NCBI RefSeq assembly: GCF_900100115.1
Contig: NZ_FNKL01000001.1
Location: 372,001 to 436,000, forward strand
Source of the DNA: Chryseobacterium soldanellicola
GTDB taxonomy: Bacteria; Bacteroidota; Bacteroidia; Flavobacteriales; Weeksellaceae
Reading direction: 5' to 3'
Length of the DNA stretch: 64,000 nucleotides
The notes beneath the pieces are model-generated. The model worked only from the letters and a program-made list of their open reading frames with translations, was not told the DNA's origin and searched no databases. How positions within the stretch are numbered: position 1 is the first letter of the stretch; each line of letters begins with the position of its first letter. The translations under genes and the position numbers were made by a program. This document shows positions 51,757 to 60,274 of this stretch, piece after piece.

Positions 51757-54042
51757 ATGAATTTGGGGAAATATAAAAACATTATTTTTTACATCAGCAC
51801 CATTGCATTTTTTTCGTGCCTGATGTATTGGTTTTTTGTTGAAGGGAAAACCTTGGAAATAGGAGAAAATATTGCTCCGGGCAAAGCTACAGGCTCTACA
51901 ATGTGGGAGAATTTTGCCGATTCATTTATGACGAATCTTCATCATCCTCTGGCGCTTCTCCTTGCTCAGATTGTTACCATTATTATGGTGGCAAAACTTT
52001 TCGGATGGGTTTGCGTAAAGCTGAAACAGCCTTCAGTAATCGGTGAAATGATTGCAGGTATCGTTTTGGGGCCATCACTTTTCGGACTCTATTTTCCGGA
52101 GCTTTCTGCCTTTATTTTTCCTAAAGAATCGTTGCCCAATTTACAGTTTTTAAGCCAAATCGGGTTAATTCTCTTCATGTATATCGTAGGAATGGAGCTG
52201 GATTTGAGCGTATTAAGAAAAAAAGCTCATGATGCGGTTGTGATCAGCCATGCAAGTATTATCATTCCTTTTACGTTGGGTGTCGGGCTTTCTTATTTCA
52301 TTTATAAAGAATTTGCACCGGACGGGATTAACTTCAGTTCGTTTGCTTTGTTCATAGCTATCGCCATGAGCATCACCGCATTCCCTGTTTTGGCAAGAAT
52401 TGTCCAGGAGCGAAATCTTCACAAAACAAAAATAGGAACCGTGGTTATAACCTGTGCCGCCGCAGATGATATTACAGCATGGTGTATTCTGGCAGCCGTT
52501 ATTGCCATTGTAAAAGCAGGATCTTTTTCAGGATCGGTATTTGTGATTTTAATGGCGATTCTTTATGTTTTTATAATGATAAAAGCGGTACGGCCATTTT
52601 TAAGCAGAATTGCCGAAACACAAAAAGGCAAAGGTTTCATCAACAAAGCGATGGTTGCCGTATTTTTCCTGATATTGATTATCTCTTCCTACGCAACAGA
52701 AGTTATTGGGATTCATGCCCTTTTCGGAGCGTTTATGGCGGGTGCGATTATGCCTGAAAATGTAAAATTCAGAAATCTTTTCATAGAAAAAATTGAAGAC
52801 GTTGCTTTGGTATTATTACTTCCCCTATTCTTCGTATTTACGGGTTTAAGAACTCAAATCGGATTATTAAATGATCCGCATCTTTGGAAAATAGGAGGAT
52901 TTATCATTCTTACAGCTGTAATAGGAAAATTCGTCGGAAGCGCACTTACGGCAAGATTCCTGAAAATAAGCTGGAAAGACAGTCTCACCATTGGTGCCTT
53001 GATGAATACAAGAGGGCTTACAGAGCTTATCGTGCTGAATATCGGCTATGATTTAGGCGTTTTAGGCCCCGAATTGTTTGCAATGCTTGTTATTATGGCA
53101 TTATTTACAACGTTTATGACCGGACCTTGTCTTGACTTCATCAATTATCTTTTTAAAGGTAAAAAATCAATGACAGAAGATGATGTAGAAGAAAATGATG
53201 CCAAATATAAAGTTCTTTTATCTTTTGAAACTGCTAAATCCGGAAGTATTTTATTAAAGCTTGCAGATAATTTTACCCGTAAAATGAACGGAAATAAAAG
53301 CGTGACAGCAATGAATATCGCTCCCGTTGATGAGCTTCACGCCTTTGATATTGAAGATTATGAAAAAGAGCAGTTTAAAAACATTATCGAAACTTCTCAT
53401 GACCTTAATCTTGAAGTCACTACCCTTTTCAAAGCATCCACCGATATTGAAAATGATCTTACAAATATTACCAATAAAGGCAATTACGATTTGCTTCTCA
53501 TTATGCTCGGAAAATCAATGTATGAAGGAAGTTTATTAGGAAGATTGCTAGGTTTTACCACAAAAATCATCAATCCTGAAAAGCTTTTAAATACCGTAAA
53601 GGGCAAAGGAAATATTTTTAATAACTCTCCTTTTGACGATTTTACGTTGCAGATTTTGGATAAAACAAATATTCCGGTCGGGGTTTTGGTTGAAAAAAAA
53701 TTCGAATCCGCGGATAAAGTATTTGTTCCGATTTTTAATTTAAGTGATTTTTATTTGCTTGAATATGCGAAAAGGTTAATCAATAATAACAATTCTCAAA
53801 TCATTATCCTTGATGTTGCCGGGCAGATAAGAAATAATATTGAGGTTAAAGAACTCATCAGAAGCATCGAACAGGTTGCGCCCAACCATATCACTTTATA
53901 TAACGAGAAAAAAATTGAGAAAGAATTTTTGGATTCGCAAGACTTAATGCTGATCAGCAGCAAAAGCTGGAAAAACCTGATTGACACGAAAAGCCTTTGG
54001 TTATCAGACATTCCGTCTACGTTAATTATCTCAAATCCATAA
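51757..54042 (+). CDS. CPA2-type cation:proton antiporter with C-terminal soluble domain
   Basis: A 761-residue membrane protein. Following one N-terminal hydrophobic segment, residues about 60-465 hold the twelve or thirteen membrane segments of a monovalent cation:H+ antiporter-2 (KefB/NapA-like): IGEMIAGIVLGPSLFG, GLILFMYIVGMELDL, and ADDITAWCILA with the paired acidic residues that carry ions. The C-terminal 290 residues are cytosolic with two UspA-like segments. There is no TrkA-N domain as in KefB/KefC. It probably exchanges Na+ or K+ for protons; direction and ion are not determined. Monocistronic. Confidence 0.88.
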   Translation: MNLGKYKNIIFYISTIAFFSCLMYWFFVEGKTLEIGENIAPGKATGSTMWENFADSFMTNLHHPLALLLAQIVTIIMVAKLFGWVCVKLKQPSVIGEMIAGIVLGPSLFGLYFPELSAFIFPKESLPNLQFLSQIGLILFMYIVGMELDLSVLRKKAHDAVVISHASIIIPFTLGVGLSYFIYKEFAPDGINFSSFALFIAIAMSITAFPVLARIVQERNLHKTKIGTVVITCAAADDITAWCILAAVIAIVKAGSFSGSVFVILMAILYVFIMIKAVRPFLSRIAETQKGKGFINKAMVAVFFLILIISSYATEVIGIHALFGAFMAGAIMPENVKFRNLFIEKIEDVALVLLLPLFFVFTGLRTQIGLLNDPHLWKIGGFIILTAVIGKFVGSALTARFLKISWKDSLTIGALMNTRGLTELIVLNIGYDLGVLGPELFAMLVIMALFTTFMTGPCLDFINYLFKGKKSMTEDDVEENDAKYKVLLSFETAKSGSILLKLADNFTRKMNGNKSVTAMNIAPVDELHAFDIEDYEKEQFKNIIETSHDLNLEVTTLFKASTDIENDLTNITNKGNYDLLLIMLGKSMYEGSLLGRLLGFTTKIINPEKLLNTVKGKGNIFNNSPFDDFTLQILDKTNIPVGVLVEKKFESADKVFVPIFNLSDFYLLEYAKRLINNNNSQIIILDVAGQIRNNIEVKELIRSIEQVAPNHITLYNEKKIEKEFLDSQDLMLISSKSWKNLIDTKSLWLSDIPSTLIISNP

Positions 54043-54058
54043 ATTTGTTTTTGAATGC

Positions 54059-54191
54059 GAATGGTGAGTTTTGCTCCGAAAGTCAATTGTTAATCTTTAA
54101 ATCCACAATGAAATTAATTGACAGCAAAGTGAATTGACAACAAAGTTAATTGACTTTAAAAATTGACTTGCGCAGCAAAACTCACCATTCA
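54059..54191. repeat. AATTGAC element with 17-bp perfect terminal inverted repeats
   Basis: The ends GAATGGTGAGTTTTGCT (54059-54075) and 54175-54191 are a perfect inverted pair. Between them are at least six AATTGAC or GTCAATT words. It occupies the gap between the antiporter gene and the tyrA leader; the remaining bases up to 54220 hold no recognised feature. Confidence 0.7.
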
Positions 54192-54220
54192 CTTTTTAAT
54201 CTCCGATTAAAAAAAATGCC

Positions 54221-54228
54221 TATCTTTG
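54221..54228 (+). promoter_or_regulatory. -7 promoter motif of the tyrA leader
   Basis: TATCTTTG placed so that transcription would start at about 54233-54236, right at the GTG of the leader peptide. The -33 region (T-rich, about 54193-54197) lacks an exact TTG. Confidence 0.45.
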
Positions 54229-54232
54229 CGTT

Positions 54233-54289
54233 GTGATTACAAATAACGGAACATATTATTATAGAATTTTCAGCTCAGATTTGGGATAG
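54233..54289 (+). CDS. Tyrosine-rich leader peptide of the tyrA attenuator
   Basis: An 18-codon frame starting with GTG and ending TAG (54287-54289). Codons 8-10 (54254-54262) are three consecutive TAT tyrosine codons, and codon 13 is TTC (Phe). Tyr triplets by chance in such a short frame directly before tyrA are unlikely. The start is GTG with no Shine-Dalgarno, and a leaderless mRNA is expected from the -7 position. The product itself needs no function; the ribosome position while translating Tyr codons is what matters. Confidence 0.65.
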   Translation: MITNNGTYYYRIFSSDLG

Positions 54290-54338
54290 AGATTCTTTAT
54301 AAATATAATTTAAACCTCGTCCTTTGGCGGGGTTTTTT
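54284..54338 (+). terminator. Attenuator of tyrA: terminator hairpin with competing antiterminator
   Basis: The terminator stem is AACCTCG (54313-54319) with CGGGGTT (54328-54334), an extra CC-GG pair within, and a T-run at 54333-54338. The 5' arm can instead pair with GGATAGAGATT at 54284-54294 (GGA-TCC, GAG-CTC and TT-AA pairs), a segment that covers the leader stop codon. A ribosome stalled at the Tyr codons would leave this segment free and so prevent termination. Confidence 0.65.
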
Positions 54339-54359
54339 GATTTTTAAAACTTAAAAAAG

Positions 54360-55205
54360 ATGAAAATAAGTATAATCGGTGCAGGCTTAATCGGTGGTTC
54401 GATCGCTTTAAAATTAAAGCAAAAAGGTATTGCAGATTTTATATATGGAATTGATAACAATAATGAGCACCTCAACGAAGCGTTAAATTTGAAAATAATT
54501 GATGCTAAGGTTGATTTAGAATATGGAATCAAAAATTCCGACTTAATTATCATTGCTATTCCTGTAGATTCCGCAAGGAAAATACTGCCTCATGTCTTGG
54601 ACTTACTCTCTGATAATCAAACAGTAATGGATGCAGGCTCTACAAAGGCAGGAATTGTAAACGCAGTAAAAAATCATCCGAAACGATCAAGATTCGTAGC
54701 TTTTCACCCGATGTGGGGAACGGAAAATAATGGTCCGAAATCCGCTACTTCAGACAGTTTTTCAGGAAAAGCAGGAGTAATCTGCAATAAGGAAGAATCT
54801 GCAGAAGATGCTTTACAATTAGTCGAAAAAATTGTTGAAAATCTCGACATGCATTTAATTTACATGAATGCAGAGGCTCACGATGTACATACGGCTTATA
54901 TTTCTCATATTTCACACATTACGTCGTATGCTTTAGCCAATACCGTTTTGGAAAAAGAGCGTGAGGAAGAAACTATTTTCCAGTTGGCGAGTTCTGGTTT
55001 TTCGAGCACAGTTCGTCTGGCAAAATCTCATCCTGAAATGTGGGTTCCGATTTTTAAGCAAAATAAAGAAAATGTTTTAGACGTTTTAAATGAACATATT
55101 TTTCAGTTAAAAAAATTCAAGGCTGCACTTGAAAAAGAGAATTTTGAATATCTGGAAGAGCTGATTTCTAATGCCAATAAAATTAGAGGAATTTTGGATA
55201 AGTAG
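54360..55205 (+). CDS. tyrA: Prephenate dehydrogenase
   Basis: Converts prephenate to 4-hydroxyphenylpyruvate, the committed step to tyrosine. The 281-residue product has the NAD(P)-binding GAGLIGGS at 7-14, the FHPMWGTENNGP block around residue 117, and SHISHITSYALA near 180, all diagnostic of the family. It is monofunctional (no chorismate mutase domain). ATG at 54360 is preceded by the terminator of the leader region, so expression is expected to depend on tyrosine level. No other aromatic pathway gene follows; sdaA lies on the opposite strand. Confidence 0.92.
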   Translation: MKISIIGAGLIGGSIALKLKQKGIADFIYGIDNNNEHLNEALNLKIIDAKVDLEYGIKNSDLIIIAIPVDSARKILPHVLDLLSDNQTVMDAGSTKAGIVNAVKNHPKRSRFVAFHPMWGTENNGPKSATSDSFSGKAGVICNKEESAEDALQLVEKIVENLDMHLIYMNAEAHDVHTAYISHISHITSYALANTVLEKEREEETIFQLASSGFSSTVRLAKSHPEMWVPIFKQNKENVLDVLNEHIFQLKKFKAALEKENFEYLEELISNANKIRGILDK

Positions 55206-55247
55206 GTGCATTTCTTTTGTCTTAAAACAAAAGAAACAAAAGTTCAA

Positions 55248-55345
55248 GACTGGAAACTTCCGCTAAAAATAAGTTCTGTAGAATTTTCTTAATGTTCACA
55301 GAACTTATTTTCTTAACGCTTCAGTTTCCTAGGCTATTTCCAGTC
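55248..55345. repeat. Large imperfect palindrome between tyrA and sdaA
   Basis: Outer arms GACTGGAAA (55248-55256) and TTTCCAGTC (55337-55345) are perfect; a middle section matches partly; the inner 13-bp stem AAATAAGTTCTGT (55267-55279) with 55298-55310 is perfect. It has no T-run. It lies in the gap between convergent tyrA and sdaA. Confidence 0.6.
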
Positions 55346-55400
55346 GTAATCAGAATTTGTGGACGTAATACAAATATTACTCATTACCAATTACTTATAT

Positions 55401-56819
55401 TTAGCATTCCGGGACATTGACAGCAATCGCCAAGCCACCTTCCGAGGTTTCTTTAAATCTGTCACTCATCGATAAAGCGGTTTCCCACATGGTTTGAATA
55501 ACCTCATCTAAGCTCACTTTAGCTTTTGAAGGATCACTTTCAAGGGCGATATTTGCGGCTGTAATTGCTTTAATGGCACCCATCGTATTTCTTTCAATGC
55601 AAGGGATTTGCACCAATCCTTTGATGGGATCGCAAGTTAATCCCAAATGATGCTCCATTGCGATTTCTGCCGCCATCAAAACCTGGCCAACGCTTCCGCC
55701 AAGAATTTCCGTTAAACCTGCCGCCGCCATTGCTGATGAAACCCCGACTTCAGCCTGACAACCACCCATCGCCGCTGAAATAGTGGCGTTTTTTTTAAAT
55801 AAAGTTCCGATTTCTCCCGCCACCAATAAAAATCTTACGATATCATCCTCACTTGTAAAAGGTGTAAAAGCCTGGGAATACATCAAAACCGCCGGAATTA
55901 CACCACTTGCACCGTTGGTAGGAGCCGTAATAATTCTTCCGAAAGCTGCATTTTCTTCATTCACGGCCAATGCAAAACATGCAATCCATTTATTGATATT
56001 GGTGAAATTTTCTTCAGCATCCACAACTTGTTGGAACCATTCATCTTTATTTTTATAGATTTTTTCACCCAACAATTTTCTGTTCATTCCTGCAGCTCTG
56101 CGGGAAACATTCAAACCACCCGGTAAAATTCCTTCTTTATTAACGCCTTTATAAATACATTCTTTGATCTGTTGCCAAATGTAAAGCGCTTCTTTTCTGG
56201 TCTCTTCCTGCGTCCGCCAGCTTTCTTCATTAATTAAAATTAAATCTGAAATTCTATTAAACCCTAACTTTTCACAATACCTCGCAATATCCGAACCGTG
56301 ATGACAAGGGTAAAGTGTTCTTATACAGTCTTTTTGGATCGAATTTTTTTCCTGACTTGCGATAAAACCTCCACCCACAGAATAAAAATCCTGGATAAGC
56401 TCGGTTCCGTCTTCGAAAATCGCTTTGAAAATCATTCCGTTGGGATGAAAATCAAGAGATTTCTGCATATTCAGAACAAGATGATGACCATAAATGAATG
56501 GTATTTCCTTTTCTCCGCCCAGATTAAGAATCTGAGTGGTCTTTATTTTTTCTATTTTCTCATCAATTTTTGATGTATTGATTGTTTTAAAATCTTCACC
56601 ATTCAAACCCAGCATTCCGGCAATATCTGTTCCGTGCCCGATTCCTGTTTTTGCCAGGGAGCCGAAAAATTCAAGAAAAACTTCCTTTACTTCTGCAATT
56701 GATCTTTCTCTTTTTATAATTCTGATAAATGCTGATGCGGCATTCCAAGGTCCCATTGTGTGTGAACTGGACGGGCCTATTCCTACTTTAATAATCTCAA
56801 AAACCGATATTGATTCCAT
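55401..56819 (-). CDS. sdaA: L-serine ammonia-lyase (iron-sulfur type, single chain)
   Basis: Deaminates L-serine to pyruvate and ammonia. At 472 residues it is the fused one-chain form: the beta domain at the N-terminus with IGPSSSHTMGPWNAA (9-23) and the alpha domain at the C-terminus with MGGCQAEVGVSSAMAAAG and LTCDPIKGLVQIPC, whose cysteines bind the [4Fe-4S] cluster. It has a complete promoter just upstream. Together with the ammonium transporter gene amt, which lies upstream in the same direction, it may link serine catabolism and nitrogen balance, though they are separated by a terminator. Confidence 0.95.
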   Translation of the reverse strand: MESISVFEIIKVGIGPSSSHTMGPWNAASAFIRIIKRERSIAEVKEVFLEFFGSLAKTGIGHGTDIAGMLGLNGEDFKTINTSKIDEKIEKIKTTQILNLGGEKEIPFIYGHHLVLNMQKSLDFHPNGMIFKAIFEDGTELIQDFYSVGGGFIASQEKNSIQKDCIRTLYPCHHGSDIARYCEKLGFNRISDLILINEESWRTQEETRKEALYIWQQIKECIYKGVNKEGILPGGLNVSRRAAGMNRKLLGEKIYKNKDEWFQQVVDAEENFTNINKWIACFALAVNEENAAFGRIITAPTNGASGVIPAVLMYSQAFTPFTSEDDIVRFLLVAGEIGTLFKKNATISAAMGGCQAEVGVSSAMAAAGLTEILGGSVGQVLMAAEIAMEHHLGLTCDPIKGLVQIPCIERNTMGAIKAITAANIALESDPSKAKVSLDEVIQTMWETALSMSDRFKETSEGGLAIAVNVPEC

Positions 56820-56845
56820 ATAAATGATTAATCATTTTCCTTTTA

Positions 56846-56873
56846 CAAAGATACGTGATAAATCGAAACGCAA
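56846..56873 (-). promoter_or_regulatory. Promoter of sdaA
   Basis: On the minus strand TTG (56873-56871), a 17-base spacer and TATCTTTG (56853-56846) match the Bacteroidota consensus. The -33 is formed from the T-tail of the amt terminator. The leader would be about 20 bases. Confidence 0.6.
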
Positions 56874-56874
56874 A

Positions 56875-56902
56875 AGCCGGAGATGAAAAATCACCTCCGG
56901 CT
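56875..56902 (-). terminator. Terminator of amt
   Basis: A perfect 8-bp stem (AGCCGGAG, 56875-56882, with 56895-56902) with an 11-base loop. The minus-strand tail is TTTTGCGTTT, which overlaps the sdaA -33 element. Confidence 0.65.
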
Positions 56903-56944
56903 CACTAATTAAAACTATATGAACGCAATATGAATATTTTAGGG

Positions 56945-57047
56945 TTAATTGTCAATGCAAATAGTCAATTGTTAATGGTCAATTCGCTTCGCGGTCAATT
57001 TTAAAATTCACTTGCGAAGCAAAATTCACCATTAACTATTCACTTTT
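56945..57047. repeat. AATTGAC/GTGAATT dispersed element downstream of amt
   Basis: Contains TTAATTGTCAATG, AGTCAATTGTTAATGGTCAAT, and the end CTTGCGAAGCAAAATTCACC. Its words and order match the element at 54059-54191. Confidence 0.6.
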
Positions 57048-57048
57048 T

Positions 57049-58392
57049 TCAGCAAAGGCTTTCCTCATGCTGAGATCTGTCAAGTCCCATTTCCTCTGAT
57101 TCTTCAGAAACTCTTAATGTAATAATGCTGTTTGTCAATTTATATAAAAGTAATGAACCAAAAAAAGCAAACAACGAAACAAAAACCAATGCCATCATAT
57201 GATGAGCAAAGACCTCAAAACCGCCATGAAGCAAACTGGCGTTTTCTCCGTGTGCAAAAATTGCGGTCAGGATCATTCCCATAATTCCGCCAACGCCGTG
57301 ACAGGCGAAAACATCCAACGTGTCATCGATTTTCTTTAAAATTTTCCAGTTGACCATCAAATTAGAGACAATCGCGGAGATAAATCCTATAAAAAGGCTT
57401 TCAGGAATTGAAACAAACCCACAACCAGGTGTAATGGCCACCAAACCGACAACTGCACCGATACAAGCTCCCAAAGCGGAAATTTTTCTTCCGTTAATTC
57501 TATCAAAAAATATCCAGGTCATCATTGCAGAACCGGAAGCAATCGTTGTTGTTCCAAAAGCCATCGCTGCTGTTGCATTTGCACTTAAAGCCGAGCCTGC
57601 ATTAAAACCAAACCATCCGAACCAAAGCATTCCCGTTCCCAATAAAACATAAGAAATATTGGAAGGCTCGTGATGCGGATTTCTCCTGTTTCCTACCACT
57701 AAAGCTCCCGCTAATGCTGCAAAACCGGCACTCATATGAACGACCGTTCCGCCCGCGAAATCTTTAATCCCAAAATATTTGTTTAAAAGACCTTCCGGAT
57801 GCCAAACCATATGACAGAGCGGCGTATAAATAAAAATACTGAAAAGCACCATGAATAAAAGATAAGAAACGAAACGCACTCTTTCCGCAAAAGAACCTGT
57901 GATTAAAGCTGGTGTGATGACGGCAAATTTCATCTGAAATAACGCAAAAAGCACAAAAGGAATCGTTGGAGCCATCATTTTATGAGGTAAAACCCCCACA
58001 CGGTTAAAAAACGGATAACTTAACGGATTTCCGATGATTCCGTAATGTATTCCATTAATTGTAAAGCCTAAAGAATCGCCAAAAGATAAAGAAAAGCCGA
58101 TCACCACCCAAAGAATCGAGATGACTCCCAATGCGATAAAGCTTTGCAGCATGGTTGATATAACGTTTTTTTTACCGACCATTCCGCCGTAGAAAAATGA
58201 AAGTCCGGGTGTCATGAGAAGGACAAGTCCGGCCGCCGCAAGAATCCATGCAACATCTGCGCCGACGATTTTATCTTCACTTAAAAATTCGCCTGTATTT
58301 GGAAAATCTGCTAACGGGCTCCAGAATAAACCACCAATGGCGACTAGTGTAATAATGGAAAATGAAACTATCCATTTCAATCCTATTTTCAT
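57049..58392 (-). CDS. amt: Ammonium transporter (Amt family)
   Basis: Conducts ammonium through the inner membrane. From ATG at 58392 the product has 447 residues, with a short N-terminal signal-like helix and eleven core membrane segments. Family blocks: TPGLSFFYGGMVGKKNVISTM near residue 62, FAGGTVVHMSAG with the pore His, and a second His in FACHGVGGIMG. A longer reading frame begins at 58443, but the added 17 residues are not part of normal Amt. No glnK/glnB gene is adjacent. It is followed by a terminator. Confidence 0.93.
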   Translation of the reverse strand: MKIGLKWIVSFSIITLVAIGGLFWSPLADFPNTGEFLSEDKIVGADVAWILAAAGLVLLMTPGLSFFYGGMVGKKNVISTMLQSFIALGVISILWVVIGFSLSFGDSLGFTINGIHYGIIGNPLSYPFFNRVGVLPHKMMAPTIPFVLFALFQMKFAVITPALITGSFAERVRFVSYLLFMVLFSIFIYTPLCHMVWHPEGLLNKYFGIKDFAGGTVVHMSAGFAALAGALVVGNRRNPHHEPSNISYVLLGTGMLWFGWFGFNAGSALSANATAAMAFGTTTIASGSAMMTWIFFDRINGRKISALGACIGAVVGLVAITPGCGFVSIPESLFIGFISAIVSNLMVNWKILKKIDDTLDVFACHGVGGIMGMILTAIFAHGENASLLHGGFEVFAHHMMALVFVSLFAFFGSLLLYKLTNSIITLRVSEESEEMGLDRSQHEESLC

Positions 58393-58500
58393 AAAATTTA
58401 GCTTTACCCTATCAAAAGTAGTAATAAATTTTATAAAAAACATATTTTTTTAATTCAAACCCCTAAAATTTTTAATATTAATTTTAAAAATTATAAAATA

Positions 58501-59142
58501 TCAATCAAAAACTTCTTTTAAAATTTTTGAAACTTCTTTGTATTTTGTTGCAGGGAAAAGATGAGTTCCGCCTTTAATAATGTAATTAGGTTTAGAATTT
58601 TTAATCGGAAAAACAATATCCCGGTCTCCCAATATCTGAATAACATTGGGATCTTCTTCAAATTTCCAGTCTGAAATTTTTTCAACTGACCATTTTAGAT
58701 AATATGGATCTCTTACCCTGAAATATTGCATTACCCTGGGATTTTTAGGATCAAAGAATTTTCTTACCACAGAATATATATTGGCAGCTTTATCATTAAA
58801 AAAATGAAGAGGTAAAACCTTGGGAATCCTGGTGATTTGGCCCGCCCGGATTAATTTAGACTTTTCCTTATCCGATTTTATACTTCCTAAAATCACTACT
58901 TTCCGGGCAGGCTTTATTTTATTAATTTCCTGAACCATAATGCCTCCGAAAGAATACCCCAATAAATGAAAAGGCTCAGAATCATCAATTTTTTCCGCCA
59001 TTCTTTCAACATATTTAGAAAAATCTTCATTTTGCCGGGGGATCAGCCAGTCTATAAAAACAATCTCGTATTTGTCGGAAAGCTCAATTCTTTCCAGCAC
59101 TTTGTAATCTGCACCCAGCCCGCTTACTACATAAATTTTCAT
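58501..59142 (-). CDS. Alpha/beta hydrolase of unknown substrate
   Basis: A 213-residue single-domain hydrolase. A nucleophile elbow is LLGYSFGG (about 64-71), a catalytic acid lies in ILGDRDIVFP, and a His in IKGGTHLFPATK near the C-terminus, so the triad is complete. The N-terminus KIYVVSGLGADYK is typical. I use ATG at 59142; an in-frame ATG at 59169 lies inside the terminator hairpin of the upstream gene and is unlikely. No signal peptide is present, so it is cytosolic. Substrate unknown. Confidence 0.78.
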   Translation of the reverse strand: MKIYVVSGLGADYKVLERIELSDKYEIVFIDWLIPRQNEDFSKYVERMAEKIDDSEPFHLLGYSFGGIMVQEINKIKPARKVVILGSIKSDKEKSKLIRAGQITRIPKVLPLHFFNDKAANIYSVVRKFFDPKNPRVMQYFRVRDPYYLKWSVEKISDWKFEEDPNVIQILGDRDIVFPIKNSKPNYIIKGGTHLFPATKYKEVSKILKEVFD

Positions 59143-59158
59143 CTTACTAAAATAAAAA

Positions 59159-59182
59159 AAAAGCACCATTTGGGATGCTTTT
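59159..59182 (-). terminator. Terminator of the 258-residue exported protein gene
   Basis: Stem AAAAGCA (59159-59165) with TGCTTTT (59176-59182), plus an internal CC-GG pair. The long A-run to the left becomes the T-tail on the minus strand. Confidence 0.6.
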
Positions 59183-59204
59183 TATTGTTAAATTAAGAGT
59201 AAAA

Positions 59205-59981
59205 TCAGTCTTTGTGATAGGAAATCCTGGTTACACTGTCGATGGACAATGATGTGATATCATCTGAACCGATCCATTCTAAAACATAACCATTACCCGT
59301 TCCCAATGGCGCAGGTAAACTGGCACCATCAGCAATAGTATTAAAGCTATACACCAAAATCCCGCTTGTTTTGCTGGAGGGAATAACCCCACTTACCTCA
59401 GCTCTAAAGCCGGACAAAGGATTTCTCAGAATAAATCTAATATCCTGGCTTAAAATATTGGAGCTTTTGGTATAGTTTACGATCAATCTCCAAAGGTGAA
59501 CCTGTCCTAAAACGCCATTTTCGATAAATTGATTTCCGTTGTAAATACGGGAATCAGCGATCGTTGAATTCTCAGGCCAGCTTGTAGTAGGTGATGAAGC
59601 ATAGACTAATGGCAAAGAAAAAACCACCTGTTTTGTGGTATTAGCCGGAACATTTGCCCAATTGGGCTTGGTTCCTGCACCTGCTCCTCCTGCATTTATT
59701 TTTACGGCTCCTTCATTGGCTTTTGTCTGCTTTTGACTGTAAAAAAGTGTACTCCAGGCGGTACCATCATAATACCGTATTGTTTTGTTGGTAGAATCAT
59801 AAGCCAACATACCCTCTACAGGCGCAACAATCGTCTGAGGATTTGGCAACCGCGGAATAACCATAGCCGATGTTGTCGATACAATATCTAACACCCCTTT
59901 TGGAGAAGTTGTATTGATACCGACCTGAGAGCATACTCTTGAAAAACAGACAAGAGTGAAAATGATAATTTGTTTTTTCAT
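59205..59981 (-). CDS. Exported protein related at its N-terminus to the repeat protein at 16334
   Basis: A 258-residue secreted protein. A signal peptide ends at CSQ (about residue 19). The mature start QVGINTTSPKGVLDIVS is shared with the exported protein at 16334-17992 and with many flavobacterial surface proteins. A YDSTNKTIRYYDGTAWSTLF block near residue 70 resembles the carbohydrate- or tail-fibre-like linkers of that group. The rest is beta-rich with no known domain. It has a terminator and is separate from its neighbours. Function unknown; likely extracellular. Confidence 0.7.
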   Translation of the reverse strand: MKKQIIIFTLVCFSRVCSQVGINTTSPKGVLDIVSTTSAMVIPRLPNPQTIVAPVEGMLAYDSTNKTIRYYDGTAWSTLFYSQKQTKANEGAVKINAGGAGAGTKPNWANVPANTTKQVVFSLPLVYASSPTTSWPENSTIADSRIYNGNQFIENGVLGQVHLWRLIVNYTKSSNILSQDIRFILRNPLSGFRAEVSGVIPSSKTSGILVYSFNTIADGASLPAPLGTGNGYVLEWIGSDDITSLSIDSVTRISYHKD

Positions 59982-60274
59982 AAAAGCGTATTTGTAATAG
60001 TTACATGTACACCTTCATAATATTAAGTTTAGCAAATATGAGAAAAATAATCATATTAAATATAAATAATTCAATAAATTATTTAAAATTCACAAACAAT
60101 ACATAAAAAATACATTTATTTTATGCAAATAATTTAAAATAAAACAAAATAACATTCTAAACAAACAGTAAAAATCGAAATTTAATGCTGAAAATATTTA
60201 ATCTTAATTAAAAATATTCAAACAAAAAAAAGAGCGATTAAAAAATCACTCTTTCAGGTATATAAAAATTTATT

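Noticed and set aside
59143..59169. Upstream ATG at 59169 as the start of the alpha/beta hydrolase
   Set aside because: It lies inside the terminator hairpin of the preceding gene; ATG at 59142 gives the normal N-terminus.
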